Source: Streptococcus panodentis
GTDB lineage: Bacteria > Bacillota > Bacilli > Lactobacillales > Streptococcaceae
DNA length: 64,000 bases
Direction of reading: 5' to 3'
Assembly (NCBI RefSeq): GCF_017884005.1
Contig: NZ_QFAY01000001.1
Span: 173,682 to 237,681, forward strand
Below the pieces are notes generated by a model. That model did no database searches, was not told the origin of the DNA, and saw only the letters and a list, made by a program, of their open reading frames with translations. The translations under genes and the position numbers were made by a program. Positions 52,904 to 61,700 of the stretch are shown here, piece after piece. The number at the start of each line of letters is the position of its first letter. Position 1 is the first letter of the stretch.

Positions 52904-53974
52904 ATGAAACGTGAACTGCTCTTAGAACGGATTGAGAAACTGAAAGCCATCATGCCCTGGTATGTGCTGGAGTATTATCAGTCCAAGCTGGCTGTGCCTT
53001 ACAGCTTTACGACTCTTTATGAATATCTGAAAGAATACGATCGTTTTTTCAGCTGGGTCTTGGAATCTGGGATTGCTGATGCCCCGCAGATTGCGGAGAT
53101 TCCCCTCTCGGTATTGGAAAAAATGACTAAGAAAGACATGGAGTCCTTTATCCTCTATCTGCGGGAGCGGCCGCTGCTCAATGCCAATACGACTCAAAAC
53201 GGTGTTTCTCAGACGACCATCAACCGGACTCTTTCCGCCCTGTCCAGCCTCTATAAGTATCTGACCGAGGAGGTGGAAAACGATCAGGGCGAGCCTTACT
53301 TTTACCGCAATGTCATGAAAAAGGTTGCCACTAAGAAGAAAAAAGAAACACTGGCGGCCCGGGCGGAGAATATCAAGCAGAAACTCTTTTTGGGCGATGA
53401 AACAGAAGGTTTTCTCCACTACATTGATACCGAATACCCTAAAAATCTTTCCAATCGTGCTCTCTCCTCCTTCAATAAGAACAAGGAACGGGATTTGGCG
53501 CTCATTGCCCTGCTGCTGGCTTCGGGGGTCCGGCTGTCTGAAGCGGTCAATCTAGACTTGAAAGACATCAATCTCAGGATGATGATCATCGAAGTGACCA
53601 GAAAAGGCGGAAAGCGTGACTCTGTCAATGTTGCTGCTTTTGCCAAGCCCTATCTGGAAGCTTATCTGGAGATTCGGACCAAGCGTTACAAGGCAGAAAA
53701 GAAAGACACAGCCCTCTTTCTGACGGAATACCGCGGACTGGCAAATCGCATCGACGCCTCCAGTGTCGAAAAAATGGTGGCCAAATATTCAGAGGATTTC
53801 AAAGTGCGGGTGACACCGCACAAACTCCGCCACACGCTGGCCACGCGGCTTTATGACGCGACCAAGTCACAAGTCCTGGTCAGCCACCAGCTGGGGCACG
53901 CCAGCACTCAGGTAACGGACCTCTATACCCATATTGTCAATGACGAGCAAAAAAATGCTCTGGACAATCTATAG
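52904..53974 (+). CDS. xerS: Tyrosine recombinase XerS
   Basis: This 356-residue single Xer recombinase of streptococci resolves chromosome dimers at difSL by itself, replacing XerC and XerD. An N-terminal SAM-like core-binding domain (about 15-130) is followed by the catalytic domain. Visible catalytic residues: Arg in [14 protein letters not shown], Lys in RKGGKRD, the H-x-x-R of [11 protein letters not shown], the His of QLGHAST and the nucleophile Tyr in DLYTHI. Length fits XerS. GGAGAAAAAAG precedes the ATG; the gene has its own promoter touching difSL and a terminator behind it. Confidence 0.96.
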   Translation: MKRELLLERIEKLKAIMPWYVLEYYQSKLAVPYSFTTLYEYLKEYDRFFSWVLESGIADAPQIAEIPLSVLEKMTKKDMESFILYLRERPLLNANTTQNGVSQTTINRTLSALSSLYKYLTEEVENDQGEPYFYRNVMKKVATKKKKETLAARAENIKQKLFLGDETEGFLHYIDTEYPKNLSNRALSSFNKNKERDLALIALLLASGVRLSEAVNLDLKDINLRMMIIEVTRKGGKRDSVNVAAFAKPYLEAYLEIRTKRYKAEKKDTALFLTEYRGLANRIDASSVEKMVAKYSEDFKVRVTPHKLRHTLATRLYDATKSQVLVSHQLGHASTQVTDLYTHIVNDEQKNALDNL

Positions 53975-54026
53975 TTTACATAATTAAAAATATGTATCAA
54001 CTGCGCAATCAAAACGGCAGTAAATC

Positions 54027-54069
54027 AAAAGAGCGAGACAATGCTGCATGCTTGTTTTCGCTCTTTTTT
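54027..54069. terminator. Bidirectional terminator between xerS and the minus-strand block
   Basis: AAAAGAGCGA with TCGCTCTTTTTT and an inner ACAATGC/GCTTGT stem. It separates convergent genes at the replichore junction. Confidence 0.8.
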
Positions 54070-54077
54070 AATGATTT

Positions 54078-54716
54078 CTATAAAAACTCAATCCAATAAT
54101 TTCGATAGGGCTCGATAATCAGCGGCTTGCGCCAAAAACGCTTGAGGTGCTCCAGATTGGCTGCTGTGACCGGACGGTTCTTAGCATTGTACTGTTCAGC
54201 ACTTTCTCTGGTCAGGAAGCATTTGACTGCTTCATAGCTGCCGTCTGCTGTCTCCCGCTTCAGTCCTTCAAAGCTGATTTGATCCCCGGGCTGCGGACTG
54301 TCGGTAAAGAGATTGCCAATAAAATAGACGGTTTTGCTCTTCATCAGATCGTAGGCCTTGATATTTTCTATCCGGTTATTGGCCGCTGCATACATGATGC
54401 AAAAGCTATCGATCAGGTCTTTCAAAGGCAGCAAATCTTCCTTGGAAACAAAAACATCCACCATATACAGTCCGCCGATAACCAAATTTTGGAAAGAAGG
54501 TTGCTGGATGACATTGTCCAGCGCCATACCCAGCGGCACTTCCAAAGCTTGGCAGCCGGCTGCTTCAAAGTCTGCTTTCTTTTTCTCGTAGTCTTCAGCA
54601 GATATGCTGATGTACAGGTTATCCGGATGAGGAGATGGTTTTTTCTTGAGAAAAACAATCACTGTGCGATCCAACTGCTCAAACAAACCAAGGCTTTCTA
54701 CTGGAACTTTCTGCAT
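54078..54716 (-). CDS. Unrecognised cytosolic protein, possibly SseB-like
   Basis: This 212-residue protein has no signal peptide or membrane helix. The central part (VFVSKEDLLPLKDLIDSF, about 88-105) loosely resembles an SseB-type fold, but I cannot assign the family with confidence. The C-terminus is Trp/Tyr-rich (FWRKPLIIEPYRNYWIEFL). Start 54716 (ATG) or the TTG one codon earlier; GAGGTG lies upstream. It is the first gene right of dif on the minus strand. Confidence 0.65.
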   Translation of the reverse strand: MQKVPVESLGLFEQLDRTVIVFLKKKPSPHPDNLYISISAEDYEKKKADFEAAGCQALEVPLGMALDNVIQQPSFQNLVIGGLYMVDVFVSKEDLLPLKDLIDSFCIMYAAANNRIENIKAYDLMKSKTVYFIGNLFTDSPQPGDQISFEGLKRETADGSYEAVKCFLTRESAEQYNAKNRPVTAANLEHLKRFWRKPLIIEPYRNYWIEFL

Positions 54717-54835
54717 CAAGGCACCTCTTTCTCTGATTCCCTATCATTCTATCATATCTAACTGATAAAGCATAGAAAAAAACAGCTCGTCAAGGAAACG
54801 TAAGAATGTTGTTGAATTGCAATAGTTTGCCTTAA

Positions 54836-54862
54836 AACCCCAAACTCGATGAGTCTGGGGTT
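54836..54862 (-). terminator. pdh-lplA operon terminator
   Basis: AACCCCA...TGGGGTT stem with inner ACTC/GAGT, followed on the minus strand by TTTT. Confidence 0.8.
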
Positions 54863-54869
54863 CCTTGTC

Positions 54870-55859
54870 TTATCCTACAACCGCTTCGGCGATTTCTTCT
54901 CTGCTGATACCGGCAAAGTAACGGCTGATATCAATCGTTTCCAATGCTTTGAGTACATCTTCCCGCTCGTATTTGACTCCGCGCAGCACATCTTCTACTG
55001 CTGCTACATCTTCGATTCCGAAGAAGTCTCCATAAATTTTAATGTCCTGAATCTTAGACTCGACGACATTGGCAAAGATTTCCACCTTGCCGCTGGTGAA
55101 CTTGGTTCCGCGACGGACATTGTATTCCGGCGATTTGCCGTAATTCCAGTCCCAAGTGCCGAACTTGCTCTCTTTTATCCGGTTGATTTCCGCCAATTCC
55201 TGTTCAGAAAAGACGTATTCCGTCATTTGCGGATATTCTTTCTTCATATAGTCCAGGAGCAGATCGCGGAATTCCTCGACCGTGATTTTCTCAGGCAGCT
55301 CATCGACAATATTGGTGACCCGGGCCCGGACAGACTTGACGCCTTTGGACTCAAATTTGTCCTTGGAGACCTGAAGAGCATTGGCGAGGACAGACAGATC
55401 CACATCAAAGAGCAGACAGCCATGGTGCATGATACGGCCGTTGATATAGGCCTGTGCATTGCCGCAGAACTTCTTGCCGTCAATTTCCAAGTCGTTCCGG
55501 CCGGTAAATTCTGCTTTGACTCCCAGCTCTTCCAGCGTTTTGATGACTGGTACCGAGAAACTCTTAAAATCAAAAGCCTTGTCTTCGCTTTCTTTGGAAA
55601 TGATGGTGTAGTTGAGGTTGTTCAGGTCATGATAAACAGCCCCGCCGCCGCTGATACGGCGGACAACTTCAATGCCATGCTCGCGGACATAGTCGCGGTT
55701 GATTTCCTGAACGGTATTCTGATGGCGGCCCACGATAATGGATGGTTTATTGATCCAAAGCAGGAAAATCATATCCTCATCAAGGAGATGCTTAAAAGCA
55801 TACTCCTCCAGAGCGATATTATAGGCAGTCTCATTGCTGTTGTTGACAATGTATTTCAT
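54870..55859 (-). CDS. lplA: Lipoate-protein ligase A
   Basis: This 329-residue ligase activates lipoate with ATP and attaches it to the lipoyl lysine of 2-oxoacid dehydrogenase subunits. RRISGGGAVYHDLNNLNYTII is the family signature, with GRHQNTVQEIN before it, and NDLEIDGKKFCGNAQ is the lipoyl-AMP region. The C-terminal accessory domain is present. It starts 13 bp after pdhD. It is the only lipoylation gene in the window and could serve both the pdh E3/E2 system and AcoC. Confidence 0.95.
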   Translation of the reverse strand: MKYIVNNSNETAYNIALEEYAFKHLLDEDMIFLLWINKPSIIVGRHQNTVQEINRDYVREHGIEVVRRISGGGAVYHDLNNLNYTIISKESEDKAFDFKSFSVPVIKTLEELGVKAEFTGRNDLEIDGKKFCGNAQAYINGRIMHHGCLLFDVDLSVLANALQVSKDKFESKGVKSVRARVTNIVDELPEKITVEEFRDLLLDYMKKEYPQMTEYVFSEQELAEINRIKESKFGTWDWNYGKSPEYNVRRGTKFTSGKVEIFANVVESKIQDIKIYGDFFGIEDVAAVEDVLRGVKYEREDVLKALETIDISRYFAGISREEIAEAVVG

Positions 55860-55872
55860 AGCATCTTACCTT

Positions 55873-57582
55873 TTATTTTTTCTTAGGTGAGTGAACAGCC
55901 AGTCCCAATACATCTGCAAAAGCTTCATACATGACTTCTGAGAAGGTTGGGTGACCATGGATGGTCTTGAGCATTTCCTCAACTGTGATTTCCATTTCGA
56001 TGATGGTTGAAGCTTCATTGATCAGCTCTGCCGCTGCAGGACCGATGATATGCACACCTAGCACTTCGCCGTATTTCTTGTCGGCGATAACTTTGACAAA
56101 GCCTTGAGCCGCATCAGATGCGATGGCACGGCCATTGGCAGCAAAGTTGAATTTACCGATTGCGACATCATACTTCTCACGCGCCTGCTCTTCTGTCAGG
56201 CCAACAGCTGCGACTTCCGGCAGAGTATAGATAGCTGCCGGGGTCAGGTTGAGCTTGGCCACATGGTGGTTGCCCTTGAGAGCATTTTCTGCAGCAACTT
56301 CTCCCATACGGAAGGCTGCATGGGCCAGCATCTTGGTGCCGTTGATGTCACCCGGCGCATAAATGCCGGGAACGGATGTTTCCATGTATTCATTGACCTT
56401 GATGCGGCCGCGGTCCAGCTCAAACTCAACATCGCCAATCCCTTCAAGATCTGGTACCCGTCCGATAGACAGCAGGGCTTTATCAGCGACAATATCGTCC
56501 TTGCCTGCCACCTTAATCCGGAGTTTGCCATTTTCTTCAATGATTTCTTCCAGCTTGGTATCTGTCAGGATGGTCATTCCTTTGCGCTCCAGGATGAGGC
56601 GAAGGTTCTTAGACACTTCTGCATCCATCGCCGGAACAATCCGATCCATCATTTCAATGACCGTTACTTTTGAGCCAAAGGTCATAAAGGCCTGTCCCAG
56701 CTCAATACCGACAACGCCGCCGCCGATGATGACCAGATTTTCCGGAACTTCATTCATTTCCAGAATATCATCACTGGTCATGACAAGCGGTGACTCCATG
56801 CCGGGAACGTTGATCTTGCTGACTTTGGATCCGCCGGCCAAGATGATTTTCTTGGTTTCCAGCAGTTCAGAGCCGTTGACCAGGACATTCTTATCCTTGG
56901 TAATGGTACCGATCCCCTTATGCACATCGACACCGTAGCTGCGAAGCAGACCAGCGACACCGCCGACCAGTGTATTGACAACCTTGTTCTTAGTTTCCAG
57001 AACCTTGTCCATGTCCACTGTAAAGCTTGGGTTTTCAATGATAATACCACGGTTGGCTGCATGCCCCAGACTTTCGATAATTTCGGCATTGTGCAGGTAG
57101 GTCTTAGTCGGGATACAGCCGCGGTTGAGGCAGGTGCCGCCCAGCTCAGATTTTTCAACCAGAGCAATCTTACCGCCGATTTGCGCTGCCTTAATCGCTG
57201 CTACATAGCCTGCAGGACCGCCGCCAATCACCACGATGTCATAGGCATCGTCACTCTTATCATCATCCGTGCTGGCTGCAGCTGCCGCAGGAGCCGCAGG
57301 CGCTTGAGCAGGCGCTGAACCGCTGGCACTTGGGATGTTTTCTCCCTCTTCTCCTAGGTAGCCGATCACTTCCGTTACAGGGACAGTTTCGCCATCGCCC
57401 TTGAGAATGGCAATCAGGTAGCCGTCTTCTTCGGCTTCCAGTTCCATGCTGACCTTGTCGGTCATGATTTCCAGAAGGATTTCCCCTTCTTTGACAAATT
57501 CGCCGACTTTTTTATTCCATTGGACAATCTGCCCTTCGGTCATATCAACTCCGGCTTTTGGCATAATTACTTCTAAGGCCAT
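55873..57582 (-). CDS. pdhD: Dihydrolipoamide dehydrogenase (E3) carrying the lipoyl domain
   Basis: This 569-residue fusion has an N-terminal lipoyl domain (1-80, lipoylated lysine K43 in MTDKVSMELE), an Ala/Pro-rich linker (about 85-105), then a complete FAD/NAD disulfide reductase with GGTCLNRGCIPTK and the C-terminal HGHPTFSE His-Glu pair. Normal E3 proteins lack the lipoyl domain; here it compensates for its absence in PdhC. The same fusion is known in S. pneumoniae. It transfers electrons from dihydrolipoate to NAD+. The repeat array lies two genes upstream; lplA follows by 13 bp. Confidence 0.95.
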   Translation of the reverse strand: MALEVIMPKAGVDMTEGQIVQWNKKVGEFVKEGEILLEIMTDKVSMELEAEEDGYLIAILKGDGETVPVTEVIGYLGEEGENIPSASGSAPAQAPAAPAAAAASTDDDKSDDAYDIVVIGGGPAGYVAAIKAAQIGGKIALVEKSELGGTCLNRGCIPTKTYLHNAEIIESLGHAANRGIIIENPSFTVDMDKVLETKNKVVNTLVGGVAGLLRSYGVDVHKGIGTITKDKNVLVNGSELLETKKIILAGGSKVSKINVPGMESPLVMTSDDILEMNEVPENLVIIGGGVVGIELGQAFMTFGSKVTVIEMMDRIVPAMDAEVSKNLRLILERKGMTILTDTKLEEIIEENGKLRIKVAGKDDIVADKALLSIGRVPDLEGIGDVEFELDRGRIKVNEYMETSVPGIYAPGDINGTKMLAHAAFRMGEVAAENALKGNHHVAKLNLTPAAIYTLPEVAAVGLTEEQAREKYDVAIGKFNFAANGRAIASDAAQGFVKVIADKKYGEVLGVHIIGPAAAELINEASTIIEMEITVEEMLKTIHGHPTFSEVMYEAFADVLGLAVHSPKKK

Positions 57583-57681
57583 TTTTTCTTTCCTTTTCTC
57601 TTTTGAATCTTATTTTGCAAGCTCTTTGATTTTTGTCCTGCTGCAATACCGTAAAATTCATTCCAGCAGGCGGTCTAAAGG

Positions 57682-58725
57682 CTAAATCAACATTGAAATC
57701 GGATCTTCAATCAAGGCTTTCAAGTCTTTCATGAACTTAGCTCCAGCCATACCGTCTACCACTCGGTGGTCAATGGTCAGGCCGAGACTCATTATCGGAC
57801 GGATCACAATTTCGCCATTTAGGACAACCGGCTTTTCAACTGTTGAGCTGACTCCCAGAATAGCTGAGTTAGGCTGATTGATAATCGGACCAAAAGACTG
57901 AACGCCAAACATTCCCAGATTACTAATAGTAAAGGTGGAGTTTTGCAGCTCGCTCGGTGCCAATTTGCCATCCAAAGTACGGCCAATCACATCCTTGAAA
58001 GCTACGACCAGCTGGGACAGACTCATCTTCTCTGCATTGTAGACCACCGGCGTCATCAGGCCGTTGTCCATACCGACTGCCATGGCCAAGTTGACATAGT
58101 GATGCGTGACAATCGTTTTTCCTTCGTCGGTTAAAGAAGCATTGATGTAAGGATGCTTCATCAGCGTCTTCACCACAGCCAGTGACAAGAGGTCGGTCAC
58201 GGTAACTTTTTTGCCAGTTTCTTCCATGATAGGCTCCAGCACTTTCTTGCGCAGAGCCAGCAACTCTGTCATATCCACTTCGTAGTTGAGGGTGAAGGTC
58301 GGTGCTGTCAGGTAGGACTCCACCATACGCTGAGCAATGACCTTGCGCATCGGCGTCATTGGAATCCGCTCAATTTCACCGTATGGAGTGACATTGTCTG
58401 GCACTTCTTCGGCTTTTTCAATGTGAGCCGGCGATTTAATGGTATCGCTGTCGACATTCTCAGGCAGGAAGGCCAGAACATCTTTTTTCATAATCTTGCC
58501 GCGGTGTCCAGTTCCCTGAATTTCCTGCCAAGCGATATTATGCTCCTCGGCAATGCGTTTTGCAAGTGGTGAAATACGCACCACATTTGTATCTTTGTAA
58601 ATTTCCACGTCTTCTTTGTGGACACGACCGTTTGCGCCTGAGCCAGAAACATCGTAGAGGTTGATTCCCAAATCATCCGCTAACTTTCTGGCCGCAGGAG
58701 TCGCTCTTAGCTTGTCATCAGCCAT
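57682..58725 (-). CDS. pdhC: Dihydrolipoamide acetyltransferase (E2) without lipoyl domain
   Basis: This 347-residue E2 begins directly with two peripheral subunit-binding domains: residues about 6-40 (TPAARKLADDLGINL with SGANGRV) and about 50-84 (SPLAKRIAEEHNIAW with GHRGKI). A linker and the catalytic acetyltransferase core follow, ending DHRVVDGMAGAKF (HxxxDG). There is no lipoyl domain at all, so acetyl carriage must depend on the lipoyl domain of PdhD. The ATG follows AGGAGAGG, and the last unit of the structured repeat array ends about 20 bp upstream. Confidence 0.95.
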   Translation of the reverse strand: MADDKLRATPAARKLADDLGINLYDVSGSGANGRVHKEDVEIYKDTNVVRISPLAKRIAEEHNIAWQEIQGTGHRGKIMKKDVLAFLPENVDSDTIKSPAHIEKAEEVPDNVTPYGEIERIPMTPMRKVIAQRMVESYLTAPTFTLNYEVDMTELLALRKKVLEPIMEETGKKVTVTDLLSLAVVKTLMKHPYINASLTDEGKTIVTHHYVNLAMAVGMDNGLMTPVVYNAEKMSLSQLVVAFKDVIGRTLDGKLAPSELQNSTFTISNLGMFGVQSFGPIINQPNSAILGVSSTVEKPVVLNGEIVIRPIMSLGLTIDHRVVDGMAGAKFMKDLKALIEDPISMLI

Positions 58726-58745
58726 GACCTCTCCTGTTCTAAATT

Positions 58746-59176
58746 ATGATACTAAGCCCGTTAAGAGCTCTCAGCAAAAATAGGACATCTGCCGACGGAG
58801 CGACTGCTCCTAGAAGGATGTATCTTTTTTGCCCAGAGCTTAGGGCGTGTTCGATTATGATACTAAGGGCGTTAAAAAGTCAAAGTGAAAATAGGAAACG
58901 TGACTCAGAAGCGTCTGCTTCTAGGAAAGTTTATCTTTTTCACACTGACTTTAGCCCGAGTTCGAATATGATACTAAGGGCGTTAAAAAAGCGACCGAAA
59001 AATAGGAAATCAACGTAGGCTTCGATGAAGCCAAGGTGATTTATCTTTTTTCCGAGCTTTTAGCCCGAGTTCAAATACATGATACTAAGGACACAGAACG
59101 CACGGAAAAATAGAAATTAGCCATGTGTTCAATGAACACGAGTAAATCTATTTTTTCACAGCGTTCCGTTCGAATT
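58746..59176 (-). repeat. Tandem array of four diverged 111-bp structured units
   Basis: Units begin (plus strand) at 58746, 58857, 58968 and 59079 with ATGATACTAAG, exactly 111 bp apart. Conserved blocks are AAAATAGG, TATCTTTTT and CGAGTTCGAA-like ends; the stems between them differ in sequence but each pairs with its own partner. Central hairpins: GGAGC/GCTCC, AGAAGC/GCTTCT, GGCTTC/GAAGCC, GTGTTC/GAACAC. In transcript orientation the blocks GAACTCGGGCTAAA and AACGCCC match the units at 22044-22385. The array fills most of the 518-bp gap between pdhB and pdhC. Confidence 0.9.
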
Positions 59177-59243
59177 CTGTTTTATTTTTGCATAAAGAGA
59201 ATTAGGTGAAACGACTTCAAGAAAGCCCTTTCTTTATTATACC

Positions 59244-60236
59244 TTATTCTTTGTGATAAGTCTTGCGAATAGCGTCTTTGATGCTTTCTACGGTCGGAAT
59301 CATGGCATTTTCCAGATTCTGAGCGTAAGGCATGGGAACATCTTCGCCTGCACAGCGGCGGATTGGTGCATCCAGATAGTCAAAGGCTTCAGACTCAGAG
59401 ATAATTGCTGAAATTTCACCGATATAACCGCTGGTTTTATGAGCATCATTGACCAGAACGACCTTGCCTGTCTTTTTGACAGAGCTGATGATAATGTCCT
59501 TATCAAGCGGCACCAGAGTACGTGGATCCACCACTTCTACAGAGATGCCTTCTTCTGCCAATTCTTCTGCTGCCTGCATAACCCGGCGCAGCATTTTTCC
59601 ATAGGTGACAACCGTTACATCCGTGCCTTCTTTCTTGATTTCACCGACACCGAGCGGAATGGTGTAATCCGGATCCAACGGCACTTCCCCTTTCTGATTG
59701 AACTCAGACTTGTATTCCAAGATAATCACGGGGTTGTTATCGCGGATAGAAGACTTGAGCAGCCCTTTCATATCAGCCGGTGTTCCCGGTGCTACGACCT
59801 TAAGCCCTGGGATATGGGTAAACCAAGACTCCAAAGACTGGGAGTGCTGAGCGGCTGAGCCGACCCCATTGCCGGCAGCACAGCGGATAGTCATAGGGAC
59901 CTGTCCCTTGCCGCCAAACATGTAGCGGGTCTTGGCCGCTTGGTTGACAATCGCGTCCATGGCGATGACAGAAAAGTCCATAAAAGTCATATCAACGATT
60001 GGACGCAGGCCGGTCATGGCTGCTCCGGCTGCTGCTCCTGAAATAGCAGCTTCCGAAATCGGACAGTCCCGCACGCGCTCAGGTCCAAATTCCTCCAGCA
60101 TACCAACGGATGTCCCGAAGTCTCCTCCGAAAACTCCGACATCTTCACCCATTAAGAGTACATTTTCATCGCGGCGCATTTCCTCAGACATAGCAAGGAT
60201 AATGGTGTCGCGGAATGACATATTTTTAGTTTCCAT
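59244..60236 (-). CDS. pdhB: Pyruvate dehydrogenase E1 beta subunit
   Basis: This 330-residue E1 beta subunit, with transketolase pyrimidine-binding and C-terminal domains, has LLMGEDVGVFGG with the activating Glu and DCPISEAAISGAAAGAA as landmarks. The start at 60236 is chosen because GAGGAG lies 10 bases upstream; a TTG three codons earlier is too close to it. It forms the E1 heterotetramer with PdhA, encoded 20 bp upstream. It is followed by a 518-bp gap with the repeat array before pdhC. Confidence 0.95.
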   Translation of the reverse strand: METKNMSFRDTIILAMSEEMRRDENVLLMGEDVGVFGGDFGTSVGMLEEFGPERVRDCPISEAAISGAAAGAAMTGLRPIVDMTFMDFSVIAMDAIVNQAAKTRYMFGGKGQVPMTIRCAAGNGVGSAAQHSQSLESWFTHIPGLKVVAPGTPADMKGLLKSSIRDNNPVIILEYKSEFNQKGEVPLDPDYTIPLGVGEIKKEGTDVTVVTYGKMLRRVMQAAEELAEEGISVEVVDPRTLVPLDKDIIISSVKKTGKVVLVNDAHKTSGYIGEISAIISESEAFDYLDAPIRRCAGEDVPMPYAQNLENAMIPTVESIKDAIRKTYHKE

Positions 60237-60256
60237 TTTTACCAATCTCCTCTCTG

Positions 60257-61225
60257 TTAGTCTGCGTAAATATCTTCAAAGGCCGATTCGAGCGGCGGGA
60301 ATGGGCTTTCTTCAGCAAATTTGACAGAAGCTTCTACCGCTTCTTTTACTTGAGCCTGAATGCTTTCCAGTTCTTCGTCTGTTGCAATCTTGTTTTCAAC
60401 CAAGTATTTACGAAGATTTTCGATTGGATCTTTCTTTTTCCACTCGTCCACTTCTTCACGGGTCCGGTATTTGCCTGGGTCAGATGAGGAATGCCCCAGC
60501 CAGCGGTAGGTCACACTTTCGATTAAGACAGGGCCTTTGCCGCTGCGCACATGCTCCACAGCCTTTTGGAAGCCTTCATAAACATCCAAAACATTATTGC
60601 CATCTGGAATAAACATGCCCGGGATGCCATAGGCGGCGCTGCGTTCATGGATATGCTCCACATTGGTCATTTTCTTGATGTCGGCAGAAATACCGTAGCC
60701 GTTATTGATGCAGTAGAAAATCACCGGCAGTTTCCAGATAGAGGCCATATTGACCGCTTCATGGAAAACACCTTCGTTGGTCGCGCCGTCCCCAAAGAAG
60801 CAGACAACGATTTTGCCGGTCTTGTGCATCTGCTGGGTCAGGGCTGCTCCGACAGCAATCCCCATACCGCCTCCTACAATACCGTTGGCACCGAGGTTCC
60901 CGGCATCCAGATCAGCGATGTGCATAGAGCCGCCTTTCCCTTTACAGGTTCCGGTGTATTTGCCAAGGATTTCGGCCATCATTTCATTCAGATTGATTCC
61001 CTTAGCGATAGCCTGTCCGTGGCCGCGGTGGTTTGAAGTCAGCAAATCATCTTCATTCAGGGCCAGCATTGCACCCACGCTGGCTGCTTCTTCACCGACC
61101 GAGAAGTGCGTCATGCCGGGCACTTTCCCCTTTTTTACAAGCTGAGCAATTTTTAAGTCCATGCGACGGATTTCTTCCATCTTACGGAACATCTCTAATA
61201 AAAGATTTTTATCTAAAGTGGACAT
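60257..61225 (-). CDS. pdhA: Pyruvate dehydrogenase E1 alpha subunit
   Basis: This 322-residue thiamine-diphosphate E1 alpha subunit has the ThDP/Mg motif GDGATNEG with NNGYGIS, and active-site histidines in TSNHRGHGQAIAKG. It closely follows pneumococcal-type PdhA (annotated AcoA in some genomes). It is the first gene of pdhABCD-lplA, with a consensus promoter. The complex converts pyruvate to acetyl-CoA, CO2 and NADH, mainly useful under oxygen where NADH oxidase recycles NADH. Confidence 0.95.
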   Translation of the reverse strand: MSTLDKNLLLEMFRKMEEIRRMDLKIAQLVKKGKVPGMTHFSVGEEAASVGAMLALNEDDLLTSNHRGHGQAIAKGINLNEMMAEILGKYTGTCKGKGGSMHIADLDAGNLGANGIVGGGMGIAVGAALTQQMHKTGKIVVCFFGDGATNEGVFHEAVNMASIWKLPVIFYCINNGYGISADIKKMTNVEHIHERSAAYGIPGMFIPDGNNVLDVYEGFQKAVEHVRSGKGPVLIESVTYRWLGHSSSDPGKYRTREEVDEWKKKDPIENLRKYLVENKIATDEELESIQAQVKEAVEASVKFAEESPFPPLESAFEDIYAD

Positions 61226-61260
61226 GTTTTTGCCTTTCTAAGCATAAATTCTATAATCTC

Positions 61261-61289
61261 ATTCTATCGAATCCTGTAAGCCCTGTCAA
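61261..61289 (-). promoter_or_regulatory. pdh operon promoter
   Basis: Minus strand TTGACA (61284-61289), 17-bp spacer, TAGAAT (61261-61266). Confidence 0.75.
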
Positions 61290-61339
61290 AACTTATGCTC
61301 ATAGGTTTTTCACAAAGAAAAACCAGTCTATCCTTTGAA

Positions 61340-61700
61340 TAAACTGGTTTCCGGAGTCAAAACAGAAATTTCACAAACTTCTTTGTGCTAGAGTAGTTTT
61401 TTGAATATCAAATCTGTTATAGGAAAGTACAAATAAGGAGCACCGCTCTCAGAGCCGTTTCGCAGAGAGACCTGCTTGCTTAAAAGACCGATTTGCCCCA
61501 TTTCAATTTTACATGCACCTGCCCGTCAAGTCTGAACTCGGTCAGAGCATTCGAAAGCCAAGCAGGCAGCTCTCCGCCATTCTGGCACTTCGCAGCTTCA
61601 AGACCTCTTCTGCTCCCAAACGCTGAGAGTGATGCTCTTCGACAATCACAAGCAGCTCTCAGTCATATCAGCTTCGTTCGATTTTGATTTTCATTGAGTA
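61340..61700. other. Non-coding, dispersed intergenic repeat remnant
   Basis: No gene supported. The right end reads TTTTGATTTTCATTGAGTAT (about 61682-61701), the repeat terminus seen at other intergenic sites. A 64-codon frame here is rejected. Confidence 0.45.

Noticed and set aside
54849..55886. Long plus-strand open frame (345 codons) opposite lplA
   Set aside because: It is the complement of a clear LplA gene, starts in the terminator region, and has no family resemblance or ribosome-binding site.
61493..61687. 64-codon frame between pdhA and the ATP-grasp gene
   Set aside because: Repeat-derived sequence without start signals.
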